64,000 nucleotides of DNA from Aricia agestis (taxonomy: Eukaryota; Arthropoda; Insecta; Lepidoptera; Lycaenidae): contig NC_056425.1 of assembly GCF_905147365.1 (NCBI RefSeq), forward strand, positions 13,109,001 through 13,173,000, given 5' to 3'. This document shows positions 9,901 through 21,017 of this stretch, piece after piece. The position numbers and the translations under genes are program-made. Positions within the stretch are counted from its first letter, which is position 1, and each line of letters begins with the position of its first letter. Below the pieces are notes generated by a model, which was not told where the DNA came from, did not search any database, and saw nothing but the letters and a program-made list of their open reading frames with translations.

Positions 9901-10336
9901 TGGTGGGCTGTAAGTTTAAAAGGCTGCTTTAACCTAACATGACTATATTTTAGTCTTACGTAACTAAAATTAAAAGTAGCTGTAGCCTGTAGGCGACGCA
10001 CTACAGTCTACACCATAGGCCATAAGTTATAATAAGTTATTAGAATTAGTTCTTTGTAAGAATACAATGCATGGTCTATTGTAAGTTTAAATAATAAGCT
10101 CTTTGTATCAAAGTGACACTCATCTTATTGAACACTCCGATGCACCATAGTTTTTTTAAAATAGCTTATAGTTTTTTATAGTTTTTTTTCCCTATAGTAG
10201 CTGTTACAAAAAGTTGCTTATGTTCAGTAGTGTATCAATGCTACAAACTCTCAAAAAGGGGGGTAAATATTCGTCCTATAATAAATCTTCTCTTTTAAGA
10301 AGCAATACTTGTGACTGCCCCAAAGGAATAGTACAT

Positions 10337-10430
10337 TACGCACCTAGGGCAGGAAAATACGAAATGTCTCAGATCACATGTAAACAAACATGTAATGTGA
10401 GTCCTTCTTATTTACTGCCCATGGTGCGTA
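10337..10430. mobile_element. MITE, 94 bp foldback
   Basis: tacgcacctagggcaggaaa / tttactgcccatggtgcgta, with an inner pair acatgtaaac / ...acatgtaatgt. Confidence 0.6.
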
Positions 10431-10434
10431 TACT

Positions 10435-10524
10435 ATTTTTCTCCTCGACGGAGGCGGGAAACGGCAACATCGGTAAGCGCAGCGGGACGAAAGTTGACGT
10501 TTTCCGCCCGGAGGTGAGAAAAAT
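10435..10524. mobile_element. Small inverted-repeat element
   Basis: atttttctcctcgacggagg / cctccgggcgg-type complement ending gaggtgagaaaaat, about 90 bp, next to the previous element. Confidence 0.5.
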
Positions 10525-10529
10525 CTTTT

Positions 10530-11140
10530 GACCCAGCGAGGTGCCTGCTCGTCATTTCTAAACGTTGCATATTTCACAGCAATCTCAGAAACTTCGTTAG
10601 CGTGATTTAGGATTGCGCGTTTATTAGTCCGTTTCTAATCCGTAATTAGTACCTTTCTCTACTTGCCATGAGACTTGGTGTACAGATTAAATTATTTGTA
10701 TAATATTTCACCCGTATAATGTTGAACAGAAACGCGGCTAAGGAGGTCGCACGAACAATAGGACGCTTTACATTTTTAATTGCGCTAAATTAATAATGGA
10801 ACCTTCTAGACGACCTCGTGCCAGAGAATTGCTTGCTATCATGAAATACCTTCGCTTATTACTTACTTGTAATAGAAAAATTTAGAAATAAGGTACCTTG
10901 CTTGTATCAGAAGTGGTTATGTTGTCATACTTACTATGTAATGAACACTTTTGTCTATCCCTCGTCTTTGACTCATTCTCCTTCCCATATAAACATTAGC
11001 TGTGCTGAATTTTACACTTCCTTCCGCACAATTCTCATAAAATAAAGGCTAAATTTCTGTCAAACTCTTCGATTTAGTAACTTTAAGTTGAGTAATTATT
11101 TATTAAATCGGTCTGGGTGCGGCCGCGATGAGTTTATTAG
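10530..11140. other. No recognised feature
   Basis: AT-rich. No supported open frame or repeat. Confidence 0.35.
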
Positions 11141-11490
11141 CCGACTTCAAAAAAAGGAGGTTATCAATCAATTCGACGCGTATGTATGTAATATTTCCAG
11201 AACTGTCCAGTTTTTGTATATGTTAATCTATAGCAGCTTCTGAACAAATGTGCCAAATTTCAAGTGTATGTATGTTTTTATGTTTGTGCACGCATGTCTC
11301 CGGAACTGCAAGTCCGATTTAAGTGATTCTTGTTTTGTACCTACAATTTTTTTAATTGTAGGTACCAAGTATTGTTTAACTTAGGGAATACTGCAAGTTT
11401 CATCAAAATCGGTTCAGTAGTTTTTAAGATAGAGAATTTTAATTCTTAATTAAGTACGTACAATTTGAAGTCGGTTTTATCTTTTTAAAA
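11141..11490 (+). repeat. Interspersed repeat S copy 1
   Basis: gccgacttcaaaaaaaggag ... ttcgacgcgtatgtatgtaa at the left and tgaagtcggttttatctttt at the right give short inverted ends (gccgacttca / tgaagtcggt). An inverted copy is at 28669-29140. Confidence 0.65.
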
Positions 11491-11898
11491 TACTATTTAT
11501 TATTTACAACTGCCAACTGGTAACCAGGTAGCCTAGCTCAAATGTTTTTGCTTCACCTACTTGTTCAACGTTCAGCATTTATTATACGGTTTTATATCAA
11601 GTAACTATCCCTTAAAAGTAATAAAAGCGATCCGTCAGAATTACGTTGTCCATCATCAGCAATCTTTTTGCCCCATCCCCGCAACGACTGTGTATGACGG
11701 AACACGAGAGGGCATAAAATATAACGGCCCCATTTTTCTTCAGCGTAATGTTTGGGAATTATTATTTAATTAATTTGAAGGGTAGCCCCCAAGTTATTAA
11801 ACATTTCATTAAAACTTCGCAATTAAGGGATATGAAGAGCTAATTAAGGGTTAAGATATTAAACCATGCTTAATATTTTAAAAACGAAAGAATGTCGG

Positions 11899-12060
11899 TT
11901 AACTCTTTGCGCCTAAACCATTGAATCGATTTTCATGAAATTTGAGCCCTGAAAAATGGCACACTTATATTACTTTAAAATGTTGGAAAAATGTACCATT
12001 CTCGCAAAATGAGGTTTACGATTATTGGCGCAAAGAAGTGACGATATTTACGAAAGTTCT
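11899..12060 (+). repeat. Diverged Lep1-like Helitron remnant
   Basis: ctttgcgcctaaaccattga, then tggaaaaatgtaccattctc and attggcgcaaagaagtgacg retain the Lep1 order with many changes. No CTAGT end. Confidence 0.45.
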
Positions 12061-12770
12061 GTCGAATAAAAAATGAGTTGAATTCATGCATTTTTATTAT
12101 ATGGCAACAAAATTAACAATAACCTAAATATTATAGCTAGTTATTAAATATCACAAAGCAAACAACCATCGGTAGACACACAAATTAAATAGTTTCTAGA
12201 AAAGTGGCCTTATTCAAAATTTTATAAGTAAGAAAATAGCCAGAACTATTCTGTTCCATTGGCATTTTAAACTAAGAGTTAAAAGTTAGTACTTAACTAA
12301 CCCAAAGATATTCTTTTATAGTAGGTAGTACCCTAGTAGGCATCTACAACTTACTATCAAAGGAGATACTATTGGTTTTTGTTCCTTTTTTATCAGGAGA
12401 TTAACATGTTAAAATATTGAATAAGACCACTTTTTTGGGCCAAGATCATTGCTATCATTGTCCGTTATACGTAGCCAGTTGTCATTTGTAATGCGGTAAA
12501 GAAAAGTTGATAAAGAAGATCATCCCAATTTGTACCCATATAACATCCTGCTTTTTGGAAAGTCGGCTAAAATATCTAGGTTCGTAGACAGTTTGTATTC
12601 GATAATTTTTACAAGTAAAAATCAAAAATATTTTTTAGATAACTCAATGAATGTGTCATGGTGCTTGCCTCATTTAAATTTTCATACATTTTATAACTTC
12701 CGTCGAAATTATCGAATGCAAGTTGCCAAAGTACTTTTCTAGAATATGAAGGATACAAATGGATTATCTT
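12060..12770. other. 3' flank of the CSP gene; no recognised feature
   Basis: AT-rich, with one 70-codon frame of low complexity that does not look coding. Confidence 0.35.
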
Positions 12771-12782
12771 ACAATTTATTTT

Positions 12783-15700
12783 CTATAACTGCCTTAGCTC
12801 ATTTTCATACTTGCTGGCGTAGATCCCCTGAGGGTCGTATTTCTTGACCAGCTCCTTCCACCAGGCTGATTCTTTGTTCATGAGATGGGCGATCACCTTC
12901 TTGATAGTAATCTTCTGTTCTTCTGTGCACTTCACGCAGCCGTTCTGCAGAGCTTCGCTGATGTGAGCTGAAAGATTATAGCTTTTAATATAGCCTTAAA
13001 GCTATAGCAAGAACAGAAGTGTTATTATCAAATGAAACTTAAAAAAAAAGTTCTCATAATTTCCTCATAAAGTCTACCACTGGTTAAACGCTTGCCAAAA
13101 AATGCTCTTTTTAATTCGCATCTAAGGCTGGCCATGGACCGCATCTCGCAGTCGAAACCGACTGCCAAATTCGGTCGCCGTACGGCAATCTGCAGTTTTA
13201 GGATCAATTTATACTAGCGCAGAGTCGAAACGAAGCGAATTCCCAAATACTGAACACAGAAAATTCAACCACTTCAGAGCGTAACGCATACATTACTTCT
13301 GCGAGGCCAATCAGCGTTGATCGGGCGCATCGACGTGAATTCGCGCGGATGCGCGCGCCTTTTTAAATTCTCAGAAGTAATAAAGTGCGTTAACGCTTTG
13401 GAGTTAAGGTTGAATTTGTTATATTCAGTTTTAAGAATTCGCTTCGATGCGCTTCGACTCTGAGCTAGTTATAAATTGATTAATTGACCCTTAGGATGCG
13501 GATATTAATATATAATATTTTCATAATAAATTAATATCCGCAAAACACGGACCGCTCGAGCAGTTCTTGAGCGGTCGGTGCTTTCAACACGATCGCTCTA
13601 GAGTCTAGAGCAGTTGTACCCTTGCGGTCCGTCTATGACCAGTCTAAACCTTACTCTTTACGAATTCACTGCAGTTTTCCCTGAGACCAGCCATTACTAA
13701 TTACTCGAGGCTTGCTCAAGTCGGAAGGTGATGATGTATTTTGTGGCAAATTGACAAGCTATTTATCAAGTTAGCTTGAAATTGGCAAGGTAGCTGAAAT
13801 AGTTCACAGTTATTTAGTCGAGCTTCGCAGGTTTAGCTTCAAAAGGAAAATTGTAAAGTATTTGAGCTGGGTTTCCTTGTAAGATATTTCTTAAGAAACT
13901 GTAAAGCAATTTCATTACATAATATTACACTTTAAACGAGCCAATCTTGTTTGTGTAATCGGTTTCTTGATAAGCGCTGAATTCTTGAAGATTTTTCATT
14001 AAATTTTGTACGTAGGGGGTTTAGAGAGAGAAATATTATGGCAAATATTATTTATATGACCAGCAGATATACCATACCGACACGTCATGAAGAATCACTA
14101 GAGAATTCTCCAATTTTGATATACTTAAATACACCGAAGACAAATGACTCCCTTGCCCATACTGGCCCATACCATCACTGGAGGCTACCCAAGTGCCAGT
14201 CACCCATTTACCAACTACACCTAATGGATACTCCATCCATCAACAAGGTGTTACAAAACTATATGATAATAATTTAAGGTATGTGTTCCTTATACAGTAG
14301 AGTTCACTGTAGAAGTAGCAGCGCTGAAAGAGTAACTTTTTTTACTTTTGTATGAGAAAATTCATGACGCTAGGGCGCTTGCCCATACCTACAAACACCA
14401 AACAAATCCACTTTCAGCGCTTTCCCAGTGAACTCTATAATATAAGAGACACATGACATACACACCCTAAAGTATTATCACTTAATTTTGATACACCCTG
14501 TATAAGGGACACATACACACGGTACACCCTAAGGTACTATCAGTTAGTTTTACTACATATTGTATATGTGTCGCAGCCGACTGGTTTAAATAGCCGTTCA
14601 ATCAAACAGCTAGCCCTTTCACTGAACAACGCCATTCAATCACACGGCTTTACGTCGTTTAGTCGACTTGTTGACTACAACGTTCAACACTACAGCTAGA
14701 CGACGCTTAGCCAACTGGTTTAATGGCAAATTAACTAGGGTGACTATTAGTTTAATGTGTAATTTGGGAGATCGGAAAACTTTTTGTATTTTTAAATTGA
14801 AAGATTATTCTCGGATTAAGTTTAAGGGGTGACCAAAAGTTTATTGCAATAAGTAAAAATAAAAAATGCTGAGGCGTGTTTTGTGACGGTTGTCGGGGTT
14901 CGCCGGCTGCTGCCGCAGGACTGTCACAGTTCTAACCTAACCTACTTTTGGACTTTCTGGATTGTGTTTGTTTTTGTTTTGGCGGGGGGCTGCGCCCCCC
15001 GAGCCCCCCTTTTCTTTGGCGACGGTCGCCGGCTGCTGCCGCAGCACGCTCGCTGCGCTCGCTCGGTTCCCTCTGTGTTGTGGTCCAAGTTCTAACCTAA
15101 CCTAACCAACTTTTGGTCTTTCTGGATTGTGTTTGTTTTTGTTTTGGCGGGGGGCTGTGCCCCCCGAACCCCCCTTTCGGGGGGGCTGAAAAAATTGTAT
15201 TCTAACTAATTTTGAACATATTTAGCACATACGATAATTATAGCTGATTTATTATTTATGGAATTGCAATAAATATCTTGGTGATGTATTTCATAATCCC
15301 GTAATTTCTACTCAAATATTTGTTGAAATTTTGATTCACTCGTATGGTCCTCCATAATTTTTGTCTCTTTAATAACACTTGTAACTTTTATTAACTACTT
15401 TCTTTCCGAAAAACAACCACAACCACCAACACACACCTGCTAGATGACGCCATATTGTAAATAAAACGCACATAGCGCCGTAGCGGTGCGCGCTGAACTA
15501 CTTCAATTAGACGGCGGCTTTTGAATCAGTTGTAGTGTTGAACGTTTTGAGCGACTAAAATATTCAATCAAAAAGCTAGACGTGTAATTGAATGGCGCTG
15601 TTCAGTCAAAGGGCTAGCTGTTTGATTGAACGGCTATTTAAGCCAGTCGGCTGCGACATATCCATCACTGGCTACCTTACCTCTCAACTCCTTGCCCGCG

Positions 15701-15842
15701 GGGGTACACTTCCCGGTGTCCAGCACACACTTGACGTACGCGTTCAGCAACCGTCGGTTAGCCAGCACCTCGTCCACCTTCACCGAGCTGAACTCCTGCC
15801 CAGCAGCCAGGGTCGCCAGCAGTAGGATCAACCACTTCAACA
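12783..15842 (-). CDS. CSP: Chemosensory protein (CSP / OS-D family), two coding exons
   Basis: Small secreted protein that binds hydrophobic odorants, pheromones or other ligands in sensillum lymph and other fluids. Coding exons are complement 15681-15842 and 12783-12967, joined by a phase-1 intron (AGAG|GTAAGG ... CTTTCAG|CT). The product is 115 residues. Visible: signal peptide LKWLILLLATLAAG, then VDEVLANRRLLNAYVKC, and cysteines at 39, 46, 65 and 68 with C-x6-C-x18-C-x2-C spacing, the diagnostic CSP pattern. The C-terminal AWWKELVKKYDPQGIYASKY is also typical. AATAAA follows the stop within a few bases (12775-12780). The first coding exon starts right after a 3' splice site (CTCTATTCCAG|TGTTGAAG), so the ATG would be split A|TG across an upstream intron; that upstream exon was not found. 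No frame breaks are seen. Family identity is secure; the exact start is inferred. Confidence 0.9.
13129..13640. mobile_element. Outer MITE-U in CSP intron, carrying a nested MITE
   Basis: ggccatggaccgcatctcgc and gcggtccgtctatgacc form diverged inverted ends. The core gcggatattaat...attaatatccgc (13497-13543) is a second hairpin. MITE-V is inserted within it. Confidence 0.6.
13202..13481. mobile_element. MITE-V nested in MITE-U
   Basis: atcaatttatactagcgcag ... cgaagcgaattc pairs with gaattcgcttcgatgcgctt ... gctagttataaattgat, giving ~40-bp terminal inverted repeats. The centre contains the CG-rich block cgcggatgcgcgcgc. Confidence 0.75.
14298..14436. mobile_element. MITE-W in CSP intron
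   Basis: agagttcactgtagaagtag ... agcgctgaaag pairs with ctttcagcgctttcccagtg ... aactct. A fragment with the same gcgctgctactttcacag order lies near 60605. Confidence 0.6.
14440..14570. repeat. Two tandem units in CSP intron
   Basis: Two imperfect copies of 'taagGGACACATacacaccctaa-gta-tatca-ttagtttt' lie head to tail. A third single copy is at 60635-60690. Confidence 0.5.
14565..15660. mobile_element. 1.1-kb element with ~85-bp terminal inverted repeats, 20 bp from CSP splice donor
   Basis: Left end gtgtcgcagccgactggttt ... aatcaaacagctagcccttt; the right end is its complement, ending cggctgcgacata. The interior has two ~80-bp direct repeats but no transposase. The right end stops 20 bp from the CSP 5' splice site (15680). 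A solo end occurs at 22960-23022. Confidence 0.75.
14929..15167. repeat. Direct repeat with GC hairpins and CCTAA units
   Basis: gttctaacctaacct ... ttttggcggggggctgcgcc occurs at 14929-15007 and 15088-15167. Each unit has a hairpin (ggggggctgcgcccccc) and two or three CCTAA units. The spacer holds cgccggctgctgccgca, itself repeated at about 14901 and 15029. Confidence 0.65.
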
Positions 15843-16170
15843 CTGGAATAGAGAGTAAAAGCTAAAGTAAAGCTAAGTTGATAATAGCCGTACCCCGTAG
15901 GATAAACTTCTTCAGAACAGAGGGTGTAATTTGTGATAGAATCGTGGTATTGTAGTGTAAAAACAAATACACAGTGCAACAAAATGGCGGCTGAGAATAA
16001 TTAAAATGCCAGAAAAAATATACAGCTACATACTATAAAAGAAACTTAATAGTTGCGTTTTAATTATAAGCCAGGCTGCGCATAACTTTAGATTGCTAGG
16101 CAAAAGTGGATGCTAACGCTTTAAAAATATCTATAACGAGTTTGATCGCAATCTACCAATTACGACTATC

Positions 16171-16467
16171 TAGCTAATAATAATAATAATAATATCTATG
16201 GACTCTTCACACCACGTCAGTCTGGCCCCGTGCTAAGTACCTAAAGGACTTGTGTTACAGGTACCAGACAACGGAAATATATTTAATACTTTTGTACTAT
16301 ACATATATTTAAGATTTTTATTATATCATACATATATTTAATACACATCCAGACCCGGGAACATTGAAAACTTTTTGTTCCGTCGGCGGGATTCGAACCC
16401 GCGATCCCCGGCTTGAGCTACCAACGCGCTCACCACTGAGCCACAGAGGTCGTCAAATTAGCTAATA
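16171..16467 (-). repeat. SINE-B copy 2, intact, with 9-bp TSD
   Basis: Flanked by tagctaata at 16171-16179 and 16459-16467. On the - strand the head has box A (complement of 16433-16443, TGGCTCAGTGG) and box B (complement of 16389-16399, GGTTCGAATCC), then a body and the tail gtccatagatattattatta. tRNA-derived pol III SINE; reference copy for the family here. Confidence 0.92.
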
Positions 16468-16625
16468 GCTAGATAATATTTTATTAACATTTTTTTTATT
16501 TGCAGGTAAGTTTGGACACAAGTTGATCAACACATTTTAAGCAAAAAGGTAAGTTCCGATTTACATTATCTTAGTGTTTAGGAGTGTATTTTAGTATAAC
16601 TTTAAAGCATTAGTGAAAACACTAA

Positions 16626-16760
16626 GGCCCGTATTTTTGGTCAGTACTTAAGGTGCGACCGGGTCTCAAGACGCGGTTCGACTCTGTGATTGGTCCAAAT
16701 TTTGACAGCCAACCAATCACAGAGACCGAGATGCATCTGTACTGACCAAAAATACGGGCC
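16626..16760. mobile_element. MITE-F copy 2, variant ends
   Basis: ggcccgtatttttggtcagt pairs with actgaccaaaaatacgggcc. The internal ctctgtgattggtccaaatt core is shared with copy 1. Shorter and symmetrical. Confidence 0.8.
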
Positions 16761-16764
16761 TAGA

Positions 16765-17165
16765 ACTACAGCTTGAAGTACCTTCTAAAGCAAGTAGCGT
16801 TTATATGTTTCAACTAAAGTAATATCCTAAAGCACTTTGCTTAACATTAAGATAATGTAAATCAACCCTAATATTTAGAACAAAACTCACTTTTTACTGG
16901 TAATTCAGCACTGATCAAGAATAAGACATTTTAGATACTGCTACCAAATCCATATTGTCCTCTTTTATAAGGTTATTTTCTTTCGTGTTTAAGTTTTAAT
17001 TATTAATAACACGCAAAGTGGATGTTACAATGAAGGAGAATTTATCTTTTAATTAATATCGCGAAACTTTACTATCTTGAGGAAAAACTTATTGTTCTTA
17101 GAATCAGTGTAATGGGTGTTTTTACTCGACTGCGCTAAGGAGCGTTATGTTTTCCTATGGCCTAT
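16765..17165. other. No recognised feature
   Basis: AT-rich spacer upstream of the hAT element. No supported gene or repeat. Confidence 0.35.
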
Positions 17166-17174
17166 ATTGTATTG

Positions 17175-17767
17175 CAGGGCTTCTCAAACTTTCGGCTCCA
17201 CGAACCCCTGTTAAAATTTCCAGGTGACAGCGAACCCCTAACTAATAAAAGGTTTTTATTTGAATAAAAGGTAACTTAAAGTGCCAAAAGAAATGTCTTT
17301 CTAATATTAATGTCATGAGTGTGCTTGTTTCTTGTCGCAAATGGAATCAATTTTAGGAGTAATTTTAGACAATTTTAACTATAATTCTGACTCATATCAA
17401 GTCGATTTCTTTAATTATTTAGTTTTTATTATGACCAGGTGTGAAAACCCACTCTGACATAAGTATCTTGTAGCAAAGGGAAAAGGAAATTCACCGCTTT
17501 ACGTGATTGTTTGAAATACTCTACCTGTCTAGCTGCCCAAAAATCTATCAAAGACATCATTTTTAAATCAGCTTGTTCTACGGACATTTCTAATAGTAAC
17601 TCCTGTTGCTGGACCCTCAAACTAGAAATTATGCTCTCGTTCGTGACTGCAAACGGGTTACGAATCCAGCCATATTCTGTTCCAGCCAGTTATCAAGCCA
17701 CCATTACGTAAATTTTGTCGCGAACCCCTTGCCGTCGCATGGCGGTACCCCACTTTGTGAAACCCTG
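17175..17767. mobile_element. hAT non-autonomous element, 593 bp, perfect 8-bp TSD
   Basis: Starts cagggcttctcaaacttt and ends ccactttgtgaaaccctg. ttgtattg is duplicated exactly at 17167-17174 and 17768-17775. Terminal CAGGG...CCCTG with an 8-bp TSD is the hAT signature. Open frames inside are short and show no BED, DDE or hATC motif, so it needs a transposase in trans. Confidence 0.9.
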
Positions 17768-18105
17768 TTGTATTGTATACGTAAATTTCTTTGCACAGAA
17801 GCAGAGCTTGTCCGATTTGTTCTATTTTTGAAGTGTAAAATTAGTGGCGGTGTGATCGTTTTTGTGCTGGGTTATGGGTACCTATTTTGTTTACGTTTTT
17901 GCGTCAGGACATGTGACGTGAACGAAAATTGGTGAGACATAAACTGTCTTATGTCCATTGTACTGTGATGGACAAATACAGGCGATTATGACGCGTAAAT
18001 ATTCGTTAATGACTACCCATGATCAACGACCGCCGTTCTTTGCTAAAAGAACTATCAAAATAAGCGGTAAACAAAAGGTCCTTTTTACATACCATACCGA
18101 AGACA

Positions 18106-18307
18106 GCGGGGCTAAAATGGTCACATTTAGCAATTCCTCTCAATCAATTCAGTAAATGAATTGTCAAAACTGTCAAACTGACAAATGTCAAATCAGTACA
18201 AAAATACAGAAATGAATTGCAAGCAGAGTTGCATTTTGCGATTTTAGAAAAATGAATCATATTATGATTCATATTATGATTCTTCAAAGCGACCATTTTA
18301 GCCCCGC
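18106..18307. mobile_element. MITE-D copy 1
   Basis: gcggggctaaaatggtcaca / gcgaccattttagccccgc ends, with the internal cluster aaaactgtcaaactgacaaa and an AT palindrome series (catattatgattcatattat). An interrupted copy is at 21467-21800. Confidence 0.8.
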
Positions 18308-18726
18308 AGATCTCAAATTCATTGTCCCATTGTCCCAATCATGGTCATTCATCATTGCCTTACTTAAAAGGGACCTCTTTTCACGTTACGTAGAAATTCA
18401 GGAAAAATTCGTCATTAATAATTACCTAAAGGTTTATACCCGTATTCAAATATTATTTAAAGGTAAAATTTTATCACAAAACCTCCAGCTCGAAAGATGA
18501 CTCATTAATAAAATCTAGATTAATAGTATCACAAGTGGTATAATTATCACGTTGTTGAGAACTAACCCAGATCGTGACGTCAACGAGCGTGCGGCACCTG
18601 ATGGCCGGTGAAGCGAACGTTTCCATTCATTCTGTGGAACTCATAAGAATTATTTCAAAGGAGTATGGAAAAATAGCAAAGCCAAAGGTTCCACCGACGA
18701 GGGTTTAGCTCTTTATAAGAAGAAAT

Positions 18727-18914
18727 ATGACGCCCGCAACTCCGTTGCGCCAAAATTAGTTTATCGCGCGGGAACCGTACATTTTCCGGGATAATAAGTA
18801 TCCTATGTCCTTTCCCGGGACTGAAAGTGCATATCCAAGTATAACGTTTTGGGCGTGAAGAGGACGTAAGCGTAACAGTTAGACACCCTTTCGCATTTAT
18901 AATATTAGTATGGA
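18727..18914 (-). mobile_element. Lep1-like Helitron, inverted member of a pair
   Basis: On the - strand: tccatactaatattataaat to cgcaacggagttgcgggcgtca. The CTAGT end is mutated. It lies head-to-head with the next copy. Confidence 0.7.
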
Positions 18915-19076
18915 TATGAGTTACTCTTCGCCCCAAACCGCTCGACCGATTTTGTTGAGGTATGGAGATACTTTGAGTCCCGGAAAAGGACATAGGATAC
19001 TTTTTATCTCGGAAAATGTACCGTTCCCGCGCGATAAACTAATTTTGGCGCAACGAAGTTGTGGGCGTCATCTAGT
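18915..19076 (+). mobile_element. Lep1-like Helitron, forward member of a pair
   Basis: 5'-shortened, beginning near gagttactcttcgcccc. It keeps ttggcgcaacgaagttgtgg and ends ...CATCTAGT (19072-19076). Confidence 0.75.
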
Positions 19077-19505
19077 GCTATTATAATTGAAGAAGTATGT
19101 GGATCAAGAGGCTAACTAATATTTTATAACATAATGGCATTACTCACATAATGGCATTACTCGTTCTGCCCTTATAATTTTAACGAACGTTGTAACTTCC
19201 TTTATCATTAGGTAAAGTAACCTAACTTTGTAAATATACATAAAATTCATATTTTTTTTAATTTCAAATAATTCCTGGTCCTAAGGCAAAAAATCCATTT
19301 TCAATTTCTTCATTCAAAGTCCATTTATGAAAAAAAATTAAAAATCAAAGTTTACCCACTTCATTCACGTCTTCAATAACTAACAACGGCATTATTATCA
19401 AAGGTTTTGAGTTTTTGACATAATATTATATTCGTGTTAAAAAACAAGGAGTGTTTTATGCCACCTGACACGCAGGAAAAACCCGACACATTTAACCCCC
19501 AAGCG

Positions 19506-19540
19506 GGTCAATATAGTGTGACGTGCACACTATATTGACC
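19506..19540. repeat. Perfect 15-bp hairpin
   Basis: ggtcaatatagtgtg, loop acgtg, cacactatattgacc. No terminator-like T-run and no TSD seen. Confidence 0.8.
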
Positions 19541-19815
19541 AGTCATCTAGGATCCCTGACAGGCTCGAATAAATTACTTTAGGCTGCGCACTGAGCAGTA
19601 AGTACTACTTCTAGTCTCTAGCCTCTACCTACCTAGTATTCGCCACACAAATAATGAACTTGATTTGGTACAGAAGAGAAATAATATAATATTGATTGGA
19701 CTATTTCTACCTAAGAAAGCAAGCAAAAGTTTAAAAAATCAATAAAATTAATTGGACTAATAACTACCTAAGAAAGTCTATTAAAACTATTATCTATTAT
19801 AACAGAATAGATATA

Positions 19816-19878
19816 TAGTATGCTGGAGGTTTGAATTAGTATGTTGGAGGTTTGAATTAGTATGCTGGAGGTTTGAAT
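19816..19878. repeat. Three 21-bp tandem units
   Basis: Three copies of tagtatgctggaggtttgaat with one substitution (c to t) in the middle copy. Confidence 0.9.
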
Positions 19879-20348
19879 TATGAATGTGAAATAGGATTTC
19901 TTCGCGAAAGTTTACATCAATGTGCAGAAGCGCTGATGATGGCTGATGTTTGGAAGCTAAGTAGGGGACCTGTATATATATATCTCATGGCTAAACATTA
20001 ATATATACACATAAGTTGCACAGCAGGCAATGGATAAAAAACAGATGAGGCCAAATTGGTCAATTAAGTGCCGTTTTAGGGTTATGGCCTGTGCCATTAA
20101 TCTATAAACTGTATCCATAATATGTATAGAAAAGTATAACTTGACAGCTTTATTAAGGGCGTATAAAGTCCAGGTCCAATTAGAGACCAAAAAATCCATG
20201 CTATGTTAATAGCGTCAAGGAGCAATGAAGATTCTAGTAAATTGTATAACACAAGAATATCGCCTCAAGTGGAATACGTAAAAGTAAGACGAGTACTTTG
20301 ACTTTAACAAAAATTACATTAGTGCTTGACTGTACTTTGATCATTTTA

Positions 20349-20470
20349 GGGTTCCGTACCCAAAGGATGAAAACGGGATCCTATTTCTAAGTCTTTAATT
20401 ATCTGTCATTCCGTTTATCACCGTTTGTATGACGGAAGGAAGACAGACGGACAAACAGCGAAATCTTAGT
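20349..20470 (+). repeat. GGTTCCGTACCC repeat copy 1
   Basis: agggttccgtacccaaagga, then aacgggatcctattt and a gacagacggacaaacag tract. Inverted relatives are at 26470-26715 and 58235-58395. Common lepidopteran repeat of unsettled class. Confidence 0.6.
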
Positions 20471-20474
20471 AATA

Positions 20475-21005
20475 AAGTTGTACCCTTTGAGTACGGTATC
20501 GTATAAAAAATAATACTAAAAAGCAGTCGAGTTTGGTTTTTTAATGTTTGGTTATTTTAATCCGTAAACAAAGTATAACCTACTTATCTCCAGAGTTTAG
20601 AAACTAACAAAACTAACATGGCCGCACATATTATGATATATCCTCGGAAAAAAACAAAAGTTCGCTGCGCATTTGAGTGAGAACACGGAAAAACTAGGTC
20701 GGAAAAGTCGGAAAAGTTGTATATATCATATAAACATACCATACATACAACCTGTGATATTTCACGTAAATTTTATTCTCATTATAAAAGTTACAGCGCC
20801 GAAAATGTGAATTGTTTGAGAGCGCTTCTGTTCTATTCATGCTCTTTGGGATTCAAAGAGTAGTTGTGAATTTTAATGATCGACGTTTTTTATGGGTTTG
20901 TACCCAATAGGTATAAGCAAAATAATGAGGCACAGATTTGCTCTTTAGAAGTTCATGCATGTAGCTAGTAGTAATAGAAAGCTCTAAATAATAGTTATTT
21001 AACTA
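20475..21005. other. No recognised feature
   Basis: AT-rich. A short tandem 'gtcggaaaa' occurs near 20698, but no gene is supported. Confidence 0.3.
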
Positions 21006-21017
21006 ATATCTTAGATA

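Noticed and set aside
10214..10531. 105-codon frame
   Set aside because: Spans two small palindromic elements; no signal, domain or splice context.
14930..15110. Interstitial telomere tract
   Set aside because: Only two or three CCTAA units per block, inside a duplicated transposon segment.
17606..17935. 109-codon frame crossing the hAT border
   Set aside because: Runs from the element into flanking DNA across the TSD, so it cannot predate the insertion as a gene.
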